DNA of 40,803 bases from Acidobacteriota bacterium (GTDB taxonomy: Bacteria > Acidobacteriota > Terriglobia > Acidiferrales > UBA7541): assembly GCA_021818865.1 (NCBI GenBank), contig JAKASX010000024.1, forward strand, positions 1 through 40,803, in the 5' to 3' direction. The notes beneath the pieces were generated by a model, which worked only from the letters and a program-made list of their open reading frames with translations, ran no database searches and was not told the origin of the DNA. This document shows positions 25,001-34,223 of this stretch, in pieces (position 1 is the stretch's first letter; every line of letters starts with the position of its first letter). The position numbers and the translations under genes were made by a program.

Positions 25001-25345
25001 CCCCGCGACGGTTTGCGCGTCCGCTTCCACGCCTTTCTCGGTTCGAACCGGTTCACCATGGTGATTTCTCCCGATGGTTTCGCCCGCGGCAGACCCATCT
25101 GCTTCAACCAATCGCTCACGGATATCGCATTCACACTGGAAAATCGTGCTGGCGTTGCGCACGCATCGCATATTCGCGTTGATGGCCTTCCCTCCGGCGT
25201 CTATCAAGTGAACGTTTCAAGCCGTCCCTACCAGCGTTTCGCCGCGGATGCCGAAAAGGGAAACGTGATCGCCGTTCCAATGAACGGCCGCTCGCTTGCG
25301 GTCAGAATCTTTCGCGTTCGCACGGCCAGTGAAAAGTCAAAATAG
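22040..25345 (+). CDS. Large exported protein, DUF5695-like, candidate glycoside hydrolase of the arabinose regulon
   Basis: 1101 residues with AAGGA 10 bases before the ATG. A signal peptide or anchor (LCLVFVVALFVLIPLHVARAQ) ends near residue 50. Around 180-310 is a beta-sandwich resembling a galactose-binding-like module: EWVQYDFPKSERVFSSEVYW, then PCALPKSWQVLYRSGNRWLP. A similar VYWF-PKSW pattern occurs in the C-terminal part of some GH127 proteins. From about 545 to 960 the protein is rich in Trp/Tyr and alternating helices (WYYGLFSQWDMKDQVL, MYYYMYRVAKRYP, LNIGDRGWLEPDYFDLGSDF), suggesting an alpha/alpha barrel of the six-hairpin glycosidase type. A beta-rich tail follows. I recall this as a DUF5695-type protein, not a characterised family. 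An operator 16 bases upstream and GH51/GH127 neighbours suggest action on arabinose-containing glycans. Confidence 0.85.
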   Translation: MFRIPSRPATPSVAALPTESFVSPRSLPALCLVFVVALFVLIPLHVARAQSPASRLSSSQFHLSYSRAGLTAIRHVRDVYDTNYIARGSALGRLIVRYRALGAKQWREAGAAEITPNPTGGSSSVSYTIGVGLPTIARSSRPSASVRSFAVFALGDGLVPPNSRAFRVPHYEWFGRRGTREWVQYDFPKSERVFSSEVYWFVENSASQPCALPKSWQVLYRSGNRWLPVAATTPYPIQANQFDRVAFSPVTTSALRIEVQLAPNATAGLLQWRVNDQKAEKVLPLHRLQIRETFRLEKGAMLWTIALRNESSSAMEIGDLGLPLPMNNRYVGNKLVTYTRRVIRHAFIGGNGSFLFWMRTDAIGPFLVMTPLRGTSLEYFTLEPFRGYAVYIHSAASAAALRARGGKWQLPNTRLVLQPRGRGGDSAAYGFRFDWAQNYAAVRQVLYDRGLFDVNVVPGMTVPTDLSATFSLRTRDRIRAIVPQYPASTRLRYLGERGRNVFVYRVHFSRLGENTLTVQYGRGRYLPLQFFSTLPLESLIKKRAAFIVSHEQHRNPKKWYYGLFSQWDMKDQVLRGPDNLGGLRRYMVACDDPILGKAEFLAEKNVYYPNPGEIAAIELYIRHYVWGGLQETTREKFPYAIYGIPNWKVNRTSSNPGPAGREHVWRIYDYPHVFGMYYYMYRVAKRYPRLTHYLDAAGYLQRAFGTAKAFFTVPNELIHWSAYGTGTYDELVIPRIVRALRQNGHPREAAWLEGQWQKKVEYFVNRHPDLFQSEFPFDSTGFESTEALAKYAVDRSAVPGATPENKFQRQVTRSAAERFLHQQIRLNIGDRGWLEPDYFDLGSDFRAGGGATFTLDYMAQMGGWAILDYALHFARDPAPYFRLGYASYLSSWALVNAGTKSSDYGYWYPGKNNDGGASGGFEARPWGRIWFGNFQTPRGPWPYSGEIDLGFTGALRTSATIVARDPIFGLYAYGGKLLRSKSPIEVIPRDGLRVRFHAFLGSNRFTMVISPDGFARGRPICFNQSLTDIAFTLENRAGVAHASHIRVDGLPSGVYQVNVSSRPYQRFAADAEKGNVIAVPMNGRSLAVRIFRVRTASEKSK

Positions 25346-25395
25346 CGACGGAAGCGAAACTCGGCTTCTTGACCGATCGCCGATCGAGAGATAGG

Positions 25396-26607
25396 GTGAA
25401 ATCTGTCAGGGAAATGGCAGCTTCGGAAAAATCCCCAAACTCGTTTCAACGCCAATGGAAAGTGCTTCTCACGCTGAGTGTCGCCGTTGCTCTCCTGGTG
25501 ATCGCGGCGATCATCGTCGTTTCAATCAGCCATCCTAAGAGCCCGCGTGCCGCTCGAATTTCCGCGCTGAAAACAGCGAATCCCGCGCGCACCAACCCCG
25601 ACGTTGATGTGGGAAGTCGCGCCACCGGCGCGCTGGCGCCCGGCTTCGTGCTCCGCGATCAAAATGGCCGGCTCACCTCACTCGCGCAGTTTCGCGGCAA
25701 GGTCGTTGTGCTGGCAATGGTCGATTCCCGTTGCACCACGATCTGCCCGATGACCACCGAAAGCATGGTGGAAGCGCTCCGCCTGCTCGGTCCGGCCGCC
25801 GCGCAAGTGCAGCTGCTCGGAATCAACGCCAATCCATTGGCCACTCGCGTGGCCGATGTCGCCGCCTACACACGCGCGCACGATATGCAAGGGAAGTGGC
25901 GATTCCTCACCGGTTCGCCCGCGCAACTCCAGCGCGTCTGGCATGGCTACCACGTCTACGTCGCCGCCATTCATAACGACATCGACCACGATCCCGCCAT
26001 TTTCCTGATCGGCCCGCATGGCCGCGAACGCAGGGAGTATCTCACTCAACTCAGTTACGAGGGCGTCGATCAGCAGGCGCAAATCCTGGCGCAAGGCATC
26101 GCGCGATTGCTGCCCGGTCATCCCGCCGTTCGCCACGAAACTTCGCTGCAATATGTGCCGCCGCTCGGGCCAAAAGACGTGGTGCGGTTTCCTGCCGTAG
26201 GATCGCCCGGCCGAGAGGTGACGCTGGGAGGCGATCATCCGCACCTGCTCCTCTTTTTCGCCGAATGGCTCGGGGAAAATTCAAATTTGGCTGCAAAACT
26301 TGCTGCGCTCGATGGCTACGCCTCCATGGCGAAACGCAAGAATTGGCCTACGCCCGTCGTGATCGACGAACTCTCCACCGAGGCTTCGCCGAGGGAAGCG
26401 CGAAAACTGCTCTCCGTGCTGGCGCCAAAGCTCGATGCTCCGATTGTTGAGGATACTCGCGGCCGCCTCGCCGATGGTTACCGCGTGAAAGACTTACCGT
26501 GGTTCGCCCTCAGTTCGCCCTCCGGCCGGATCCTTTGGCATCACGACGGCTGGCTTTCGCCCTCCGCTCTCGAACGCCAGGTGCGCGCCGCACTTGCCGG
26601 AAGCTGA
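25396..26607 (+). CDS. Membrane-anchored SCO1/SenC-like protein with a second thioredoxin-like domain
   Basis: About 403 residues; GTG 25396 and ATG 25414 are both possible starts. One N-terminal membrane helix (LLTLSVAVALLVIAAIIVVS) anchors two thioredoxin-fold domains outside the cytoplasm. Domain 1 (about 80-230) is SCO1-like: Cys113 and Cys117 in DSRCTTICPMT and the copper-site-type His in DIDHDPAIFLIGPHG. SCO1 proteins deliver copper to cytochrome c oxidase or act in thiol redox. Domain 2 (about 260-400) has a thioredoxin-like outline (LLLFFAEWLGENS, then a DLPWFALSSPSGRIL cis-Pro region) but no cysteine pair. It follows the 1101-residue gene by 50 bases and is probably cotranscribed. 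Why a redox or copper protein sits between two glycosidase genes is unclear. Confidence 0.88.
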   Translation: MKSVREMAASEKSPNSFQRQWKVLLTLSVAVALLVIAAIIVVSISHPKSPRAARISALKTANPARTNPDVDVGSRATGALAPGFVLRDQNGRLTSLAQFRGKVVVLAMVDSRCTTICPMTTESMVEALRLLGPAAAQVQLLGINANPLATRVADVAAYTRAHDMQGKWRFLTGSPAQLQRVWHGYHVYVAAIHNDIDHDPAIFLIGPHGRERREYLTQLSYEGVDQQAQILAQGIARLLPGHPAVRHETSLQYVPPLGPKDVVRFPAVGSPGREVTLGGDHPHLLLFFAEWLGENSNLAAKLAALDGYASMAKRKNWPTPVVIDELSTEASPREARKLLSVLAPKLDAPIVEDTRGRLADGYRVKDLPWFALSSPSGRILWHHDGWLSPSALERQVRAALAGS

Positions 26608-26771
26608 GCGCGAACGCCGCAAGCGCGTGGATCTCGCCCGAGCAATTCCGCGGAAACGGGAAAGTCAAGCCGGAAGGGATAAGAATTCCGCTGCCAAAAG
26701 TTGAAGGAGAAACCGGGCCTCCACCGAAAAATTCGCAAAAAAGGGTGCATCCCGCCCAGGCCGGATGGCGG

Positions 26772-26834
26772 TATAATCCCACCTCGGAGTTGAGTTTGGC
26801 GTGGCCGCGGCTGCCGCAATGTAAACGTTTTCTG
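26772..26834 (+). promoter_or_regulatory. GH127 upstream region with TATAAT box and LacI-type operator
   Basis: TATAAT (26772-26777) is a consensus -10 box, though no good -35 lies at normal spacing. The operator ATGTAAACGTTTTCTG (26819-26834) is about 40 bases downstream. The core TAAACGTTT matches the regulon motif. AAGGAG at 26884-26889 is the ribosome site of the gene. Confidence 0.6.
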
Positions 26835-26897
26835 GCGCTTCCCTCGGCCCGCCGCTCGCTCCCCAAAGAGCACCCCATCGCGGAAGGAGCTAATTCC

Positions 26898-28862
26898 ATG
26901 ACGATTTGGAAAGAAGGCGTTTCCCGCAGATCGTTCCTGCTCGGAGCGGCTGCGGCCACAGGTCTCGAACTCCTTCCGAAACCGCTTTTCGCCGGTTCCG
27001 ATCCGCCCTCCGCGCTGCCCGCTCCCCCGCCGCAGCGCCGTCCCGGTTTTCTCCACGGCGTGCCGCCGAAAGTCGAACCGTTTCCTATGAAACAGGTCCG
27101 GCTCGATCCCGGGCCATTTCTGGACGCGATGGAAATCAACCACAAATATCTTTTCACCCTTCCCGACGACCGCCTGTTGCACATGTTCCGCGTCACCGCT
27201 GGCTTGGCATCCACGGCGCAGCCGCTCGGCGGCTGGGAGCGGCCAAACTGTGAACTGCGCGGCCATTTCTCCGGCGGCCATTTCCTTTCCGCCGCGGCGC
27301 ACATGTACGCCAGCACCGGCGACGAAGACCTGAAAAAGAAGGCCGACGATGTGGTGGCGCAACTCGCGCTTTGCCAGAAGGCCCTGAAAAACGGCTATCT
27401 GAGCGCGTTTCCCATCGAGGAGTTCGATCGCCTGCGCAACGGCCAGCCCGTTTGGGCGCCCTTTTACACGATTCACAAAATCATGGCCGGCCATTTCGAC
27501 ATGTACGTCCATACGGGAAACGAGCAGGCGCTCGACACCCTCGAAAAAATGGCCCGATGGGTCGGCAGTTGGGTCGGCCCGCTCAGCGACGACCAGATGG
27601 CGCGCGTGCTCGAAATCGAGCAGGGCGGCATGTTCGAGGTCCTGTGCAATCTGGCCGCGGCGACGGGCAAATGGCAATACCTCGGCATCGCGCATCGTTT
27701 CGACCAGAAACAATTCTTCGATCCGCTCGCCAAGTTTCACGATGAATTGCGCGGCCTCCACACTAATACGAATATCCCGAAGGTCATCGGCGCCGCGCGC
27801 TTCTACGAAATCACCGGCGACCCGCGCTACCGCAATATTTCCTCGTTTTTCTGGGATGAAGTCGCCCTCCGCCGTTCTTACGCCACCGGCGGCACGAGCG
27901 ACGGCGAATACTGGACCACGCCGGTCGCCAACCTTTCCCACACGCTCAACGAATACAACGAGGAATGCTGCACCGGCTACAACATGCTCAAGCTGACCCG
28001 CCATCTCTACGGATGGACCGGCGATCCGCGCTACATGGATCACTACGAGCGCACGCTCTTCAATAGCCGGCTCGGCACGCAAAACGACGAAGGCATGAAA
28101 AGCTATTTCGTTCCGCTCGGCTCGGGATTCTGGAAATATTACAACTCGCGCTGGGATTCGTTCTGGTGCTGCACCGGAACCGGCGCCGAGGAATTTTCGA
28201 AATTCAACAACACCATCTACTATCACGACGATCGCGGCATCTACGTCAATCTCTACATCGCATCCCACGTCGACTGGCCCGAGCGCGGCATCAAATTGCG
28301 TCAGGAAACCCGTTTTCCGGAACAGGAAAGCGCCACATTCGTCATCAGCGCCGAGCATCCCGTTGAGATGGCGCTTCATCTCCGCATCCCGTACTGGGCC
28401 ACGCGCGGCGGCACCGTGAAGCTCAACGGCGAAGCCCTGCCCATTTTCTCGAGCCCGACCAGTTATCTGACGATCGACCGCGTCTGGAAAAACGGCGACC
28501 GCGTCGAACTCGATTTGCCGATGACCCTCCACGCCGAGCCTCTTCTCGGCGATCCGTCCCACGTCGCGGCCATGTACGGCCCGCTGGTTCTTGCCGGCCG
28601 CCTGGGCTCGAACGGCCTGACTCCGGAAATGATGCAGGCCGAATACGACACCGCACCGCGCGGCAGGCCGGCGGAAGTCGCTGCGCTGAACTCCAAAACC
28701 CCCGAAAAACTCGACTGGGTCGAAGCCTCCAACCAGCCACTCACGTTCCATCTGGTTGGTCAAAGCGCGCCAACCGAGTTGATCCCCTTCTATCAAATTT
28801 ACGGCGAAAAATACGCCATCTACTGGAAATTCAATCTCCCGCGGCCATTCCGCCGCGCGTAG
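26898..28862 (+). CDS. Beta-L-arabinofuranosidase, GH127 (DUF1680), Tat-exported
   Basis: 654 residues. ATG 26898 has AAGGAG eight bases upstream. The start carries a twin-arginine signal (SRRSFLLGAAAATG), so the enzyme acts in the periplasm. GH127 cleaves beta-L-arabinofuranosyl linkages, for example in hydroxyproline-linked plant arabinans. The alpha/alpha barrel includes GGHFLSAAAHMYASTGD, VWAPFYTIHKIMAGHFDMYV and the metal-nucleophile sites. These are the Glu/Cys cluster EECCTGYNML (Glu355-Cys358) and the FWCCTGTGAEEF pair (Cys424-Cys425), which correspond to the zinc-bound cysteine site described for HypBA1. A beta-sandwich ends the protein. The operator at 26819 places it in the LacI regulon. 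With GH51 it lets the cell remove both alpha- and beta-linked arabinofuranose. Confidence 0.93.
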   Translation: MTIWKEGVSRRSFLLGAAAATGLELLPKPLFAGSDPPSALPAPPPQRRPGFLHGVPPKVEPFPMKQVRLDPGPFLDAMEINHKYLFTLPDDRLLHMFRVTAGLASTAQPLGGWERPNCELRGHFSGGHFLSAAAHMYASTGDEDLKKKADDVVAQLALCQKALKNGYLSAFPIEEFDRLRNGQPVWAPFYTIHKIMAGHFDMYVHTGNEQALDTLEKMARWVGSWVGPLSDDQMARVLEIEQGGMFEVLCNLAAATGKWQYLGIAHRFDQKQFFDPLAKFHDELRGLHTNTNIPKVIGAARFYEITGDPRYRNISSFFWDEVALRRSYATGGTSDGEYWTTPVANLSHTLNEYNEECCTGYNMLKLTRHLYGWTGDPRYMDHYERTLFNSRLGTQNDEGMKSYFVPLGSGFWKYYNSRWDSFWCCTGTGAEEFSKFNNTIYYHDDRGIYVNLYIASHVDWPERGIKLRQETRFPEQESATFVISAEHPVEMALHLRIPYWATRGGTVKLNGEALPIFSSPTSYLTIDRVWKNGDRVELDLPMTLHAEPLLGDPSHVAAMYGPLVLAGRLGSNGLTPEMMQAEYDTAPRGRPAEVAALNSKTPEKLDWVEASNQPLTFHLVGQSAPTELIPFYQIYGEKYAIYWKFNLPRPFRRA

Positions 28863-28878
28863 CCGGTTCTTTTGCTCA

Positions 28879-28894
28879 CCCGCGCCATCGCGGG
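28879..28894. terminator. Short GC-rich hairpin between convergent GH127 and kinase genes
   Basis: CCCGCG (28879-28884) and CGCGGG (28889-28894) flank a CCAT loop, 16 bases after the GH127 stop. It may serve as a terminator, though no T tract follows. The rest of the 121-base gap shows nothing else. Confidence 0.35.
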
Positions 28895-28983
28895 GGATGC
28901 CGCACCCCGGTCCGATTTCCTTGAGTTGGTATTTGCGTCCCTCCTGCAATCCGTGGCACATCGCCACGCGCCGGCCGCTGACC

Positions 28984-31587
<2,604 letters not shown>

Positions 31588-31678
31588 TAGCGCGCCATTA
31601 TATAACGGTCCGGCCGGCCACTGGCCAGTACGGCCACGGAATTCGCACCCACCAAAGGCGGTCGGAGGGAACCGGAAA

Positions 31679-32785
31679 TTACTGTGGGTTCAGAAAATCC
31701 TGCGTGATGTAGTAGCTGCCGTCCGAAGCCCGCACGATCCCGACGCCAACCTCCGTGTAACCCCGGTTGAGAATGTTCCAGCGGTGATTGTGCTGATTGT
31801 GCGGCTCGTCCATGAATTCGGATTCGGCGTAGGTGACGTTGGGCGCGATAGCGATGTTTTCGCCAACCGCTTGCCACGCGATACCCGCGTCGGTCACGCG
31901 GCCGGCAACCGTTCTGCCCTGCGGGTCGTCATGGCCGAAATAGTGCTCGCGGATCATGTCGAGCGAATGGGCGCGGGCCACGTCTGCCAGTTTCGCATTC
32001 CAGCGCAGCGGCGCAGAACCGTGGTTCCGGCGGTCGCGGTTGATCAGGTCGAACATTTCCTGTTCGAGATAGGCGATTTTGGCCGCGCCATATGTGGAGC
32101 GGGTAGCGGCGCGTCCCGGGGCCGGCTCGTTGCCCGTCACGGACGACCGATAGCTCGGTGATGGGACCGCCGCTGGCGCTGGTGCTTGCGCCTGTGCGGC
32201 GGGCGCTGGCGCCGCAGTCCTTGAAGAAACAGGCGCTGATGGCGCAGCTGTTGATGTACCAGTCGTTGGTGCGACAGCCGACGGCGGAATCACGTGCCAT
32301 TTCGTCACCGGCGCCGCCGGCCTGGTCGCGGCCCTGTAGACTGGTCGGGAAACCTGCGTCGGGCTGGGGTAAGTTGCGGTGTACGCTGTGCCGAAGTGGT
32401 GCCAGCCGCCCTTGGCAGGCTGCGGCCGAGGCCGAGGCTCGGGCTTGCGAGTTTCTCCGAACGTGTGCCATTTGCCGTCCGCTTTTGCCAGCGGCACGGA
32501 CCGGCTCCGGGAACGGGTTGAGGACTGGGTTTTTGTCGAAGTGTCGGAGCCGCTCTGCTGCCCGGCCGTTTGCGATTGGCTCTGCCGCGCGCAGGCTGAA
32601 CTGGCGAAAAACAAAAGACCGGCAAGAGCAAGCGCCGAAACGCCAAGCACGGATTTGCCGATGCGCGCCGTCAGATTCGCCCCACCCTGGATCGCAAGCC
32701 TCAAAGCCGCACCTCTGTAATCCACACGCCTGCCGGCAGCCGTTTGACCCAAGGCAAACAATGTCAGCCTGGGCCGGCTCTTCAC
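31679..32785 (-). CDS. Secreted CAP-domain (SCP/YkwD-like) protein
   Basis: Up to 368 residues from GTG 32785; the start is unsure since the signal segment (VLGVSALALAGLLFFASSACA) lies about 45 residues in and TTG or GTG codons nearer to it could serve. The cysteine after the hydrophobic run suggests a possible lipoprotein. Residues about 75-235 are a low-complexity Pro/Ala/Ser/Thr linker. The C-terminal 130 residues are a CAP domain: FDLINRDRRNHGSAPLRWN, LADVARAHSLDMIREHYFGH, AGIAWQAVGENIA and HRWNILNRGYTEVGVGI, with the His/Glu cavity residues in place. Bacterial CAP proteins are extracellular and of mostly unknown function. A structured 90-base gap separates it from the epimerase gene upstream. 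Confidence 0.88.
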   Translation of the reverse strand: MKSRPRLTLFALGQTAAGRRVDYRGAALRLAIQGGANLTARIGKSVLGVSALALAGLLFFASSACARQSQSQTAGQQSGSDTSTKTQSSTRSRSRSVPLAKADGKWHTFGETRKPEPRPRPQPAKGGWHHFGTAYTATYPSPTQVSRPVYRAATRPAAPVTKWHVIPPSAVAPTTGTSTAAPSAPVSSRTAAPAPAAQAQAPAPAAVPSPSYRSSVTGNEPAPGRAATRSTYGAAKIAYLEQEMFDLINRDRRNHGSAPLRWNAKLADVARAHSLDMIREHYFGHDDPQGRTVAGRVTDAGIAWQAVGENIAIAPNVTYAESEFMDEPHNQHNHRWNILNRGYTEVGVGIVRASDGSYYITQDFLNPQ

Positions 32786-32801
32786 ACTCCTTTAGGACAG
32801 C

Positions 32802-32860
32802 GGAAGAACGCGAAAGGTCGCCCGCAACAGCAAGCGGGGAGTAACTGTTTCGCGTTCTCC
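32802..32860. terminator. Nested inverted repeat between epimerase and CAP-protein genes
   Basis: GAACGCGAAA (32806-32815) pairs with TTTCGCGTTC (32848-32857). GGA and TCC extend the stem past one bulged A, to 13 bp. A second small hairpin, CCCGC (32821-32825) with GCGGG (32834-32838), fits inside. It lies downstream of the epimerase stop in the direction of transcription and may be its terminator, or a leader structure for the CAP gene. Confidence 0.45.
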
Positions 32861-32877
32861 GTTTCGGCGAAAAATCC

Positions 32878-34029
32878 TCAGCGCGTGGAGAAACGAAAGA
32901 CGGTGGTCTGGCTATAGACCTGACCGGGATTGAGCACCGTCGAAGGGAAATTCGGATGGTTGGGCGAATCGGGATAATGCTGGGTTTCGAGCGTGAACCC
33001 GGTGCGGAAGCCGTAGACGTGGCCGTGCTTGCCGACGATTTTGTCGCTCAGATAATTCCCCGTGTAGAACTGAATGCCCGGCTCAGTGGTGTAAACCGTC
33101 AGCACGCGACCGCTCCGCGGATCGTAGGCGCGAGCGGCGAAAACCAGGCCCTTCTTGCCGTTGCGATTCAGCACCCAATTGTCGTCGTACCCGCGCGCAT
33201 ATTCCAGCTGCGTGTTTTTCTCGTTGATTCGTGCGCCGACTTCCGTGGGTTTCAGAAAATCGAACGGAGTCCCTTTCACGCTGACGATCTTGCCGGTGGG
33301 AATCTGCGTGTCGTCGGTGGGCGTGTAGTAGTCCGCGTTGATCGTCATAATGGTGGGCAGAATGCTGCCGCTGCCCTCGCCATCCAGATTGAAATAGGTG
33401 TGGTTGGTGAGGTTGATGATGGTGGGCTTGTCGGTAGTGGCGTGGTATTGAATGCGGAGCGCGTTATTCGCCATCACCGTGTAGATCACCCTCACGTGCA
33501 GCGTTCCCGGATACCCCTGATCGCCATTCGGGCTGACGAGGGTCAATTCCAAAGCGGGATTCGCCCCGGGCAGTTCGCGCGCCGTCCACACCTTCTTGTC
33601 GAATCCGATTTTTCCGCCATGCAGACTGTTCGGTCCGTCGTTGATGGGTAAATGGTACGTGACGCCGTCGAGCGTGAATTTGCCTTTGGCGATGCGATTC
33701 GCATATCGGCCGGCGATGGCGCCGAAATAGGTCGTGTCGTGCTCGTATTGCGCGACCGAGCTGTAGCCCAGCGCCACGTCGCCCAGTTTGCCCTTCCGGT
33801 CTGGGACGCGGATCGAAACGACGCGCGCGCCAAAATTCGTGATGGCGACCTGCATTCCGTTTTTGTTCGTCAGTGTGTACAACTGAATCGCTGTCCCGTT
33901 CGAAAGCTTTCCAAACGAACGCTTCTGAATTCCCGGCTTCGCGGCGGCGCGAAGGCGCGGAGCGGCGACGGTTGCCGTCGCCATCATAACGCTAAGCAAG
34001 GCGATTTCGGTTCGCAGAGGGATGGCCAT
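32878..34029 (-). CDS. Aldose 1-epimerase (galactose mutarotase family), exported
   Basis: 383 residues. Interconverts alpha and beta anomers of free aldoses such as L-arabinose or galactose. A signal peptide (IALLSVMMATATVAAP region) suggests a periplasmic enzyme. The mutarotase fold shows FGARVVSIRVPDRKG, FGAIAGRYANRIAKG, the substrate/catalytic His in PNSLHGGKIGFD and LTNHTYFNLDG, and the catalytic Glu in GFTLETQHYPDSPNH near the C-terminus. ATG 34029 has AGGAC about seven bases upstream. A diverged LacI-type palindrome at 34105-34120 suggests that it belongs to the arabinose regulon although it lies 5 kb beyond GH127. Periplasmic mutarotation would supply the anomer preferred by the symporter (inference). 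Confidence 0.93.
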   Translation of the reverse strand: MAIPLRTEIALLSVMMATATVAAPRLRAAAKPGIQKRSFGKLSNGTAIQLYTLTNKNGMQVAITNFGARVVSIRVPDRKGKLGDVALGYSSVAQYEHDTTYFGAIAGRYANRIAKGKFTLDGVTYHLPINDGPNSLHGGKIGFDKKVWTARELPGANPALELTLVSPNGDQGYPGTLHVRVIYTVMANNALRIQYHATTDKPTIINLTNHTYFNLDGEGSGSILPTIMTINADYYTPTDDTQIPTGKIVSVKGTPFDFLKPTEVGARINEKNTQLEYARGYDDNWVLNRNGKKGLVFAARAYDPRSGRVLTVYTTEPGIQFYTGNYLSDKIVGKHGHVYGFRTGFTLETQHYPDSPNHPNFPSTVLNPGQVYSQTTVFRFSTR

Positions 34030-34104
34030 TGGTTTGTCCTCGGGGCGACGGCCTGCTTTCCGGCCGCATGGACCCCGCCTTTATTTAACACGTTTCGCGC
34101 CTTG

Positions 34105-34120
34105 GAGAAAACGATTTCTC
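34105..34120 (-). promoter_or_regulatory. Diverged LacI-type operator before the aldose 1-epimerase
   Basis: GAGAAAACGATTTCTC is a near-perfect 16-bp inverted repeat centred on CG, differing from a true palindrome at one pair. Its left half, GAGAAAACG, is identical to that of the araD operator (13648-13663). It lies 76 bases upstream of the epimerase start. A TAAATA-like -10 (34086-34081 area on the minus strand) is possible, but no clear -35 was found. Confidence 0.45.
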
Positions 34121-34223
34121 GCGCCTTCGACGCGGTTTTTGTCACTTCGCGCAGGCCACGCGCTGGCCCGGCAACTCCGCTCCCGGCACGCGGGTGCCGG
34201 GAGCGAGGATGCCACATTTCCTT

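Noticed and set aside
26541-28967. 808-codon minus-strand frame across GH127
   Set aside because: It is a shadow of GH127, whose catalytic motifs are clear on the plus strand.
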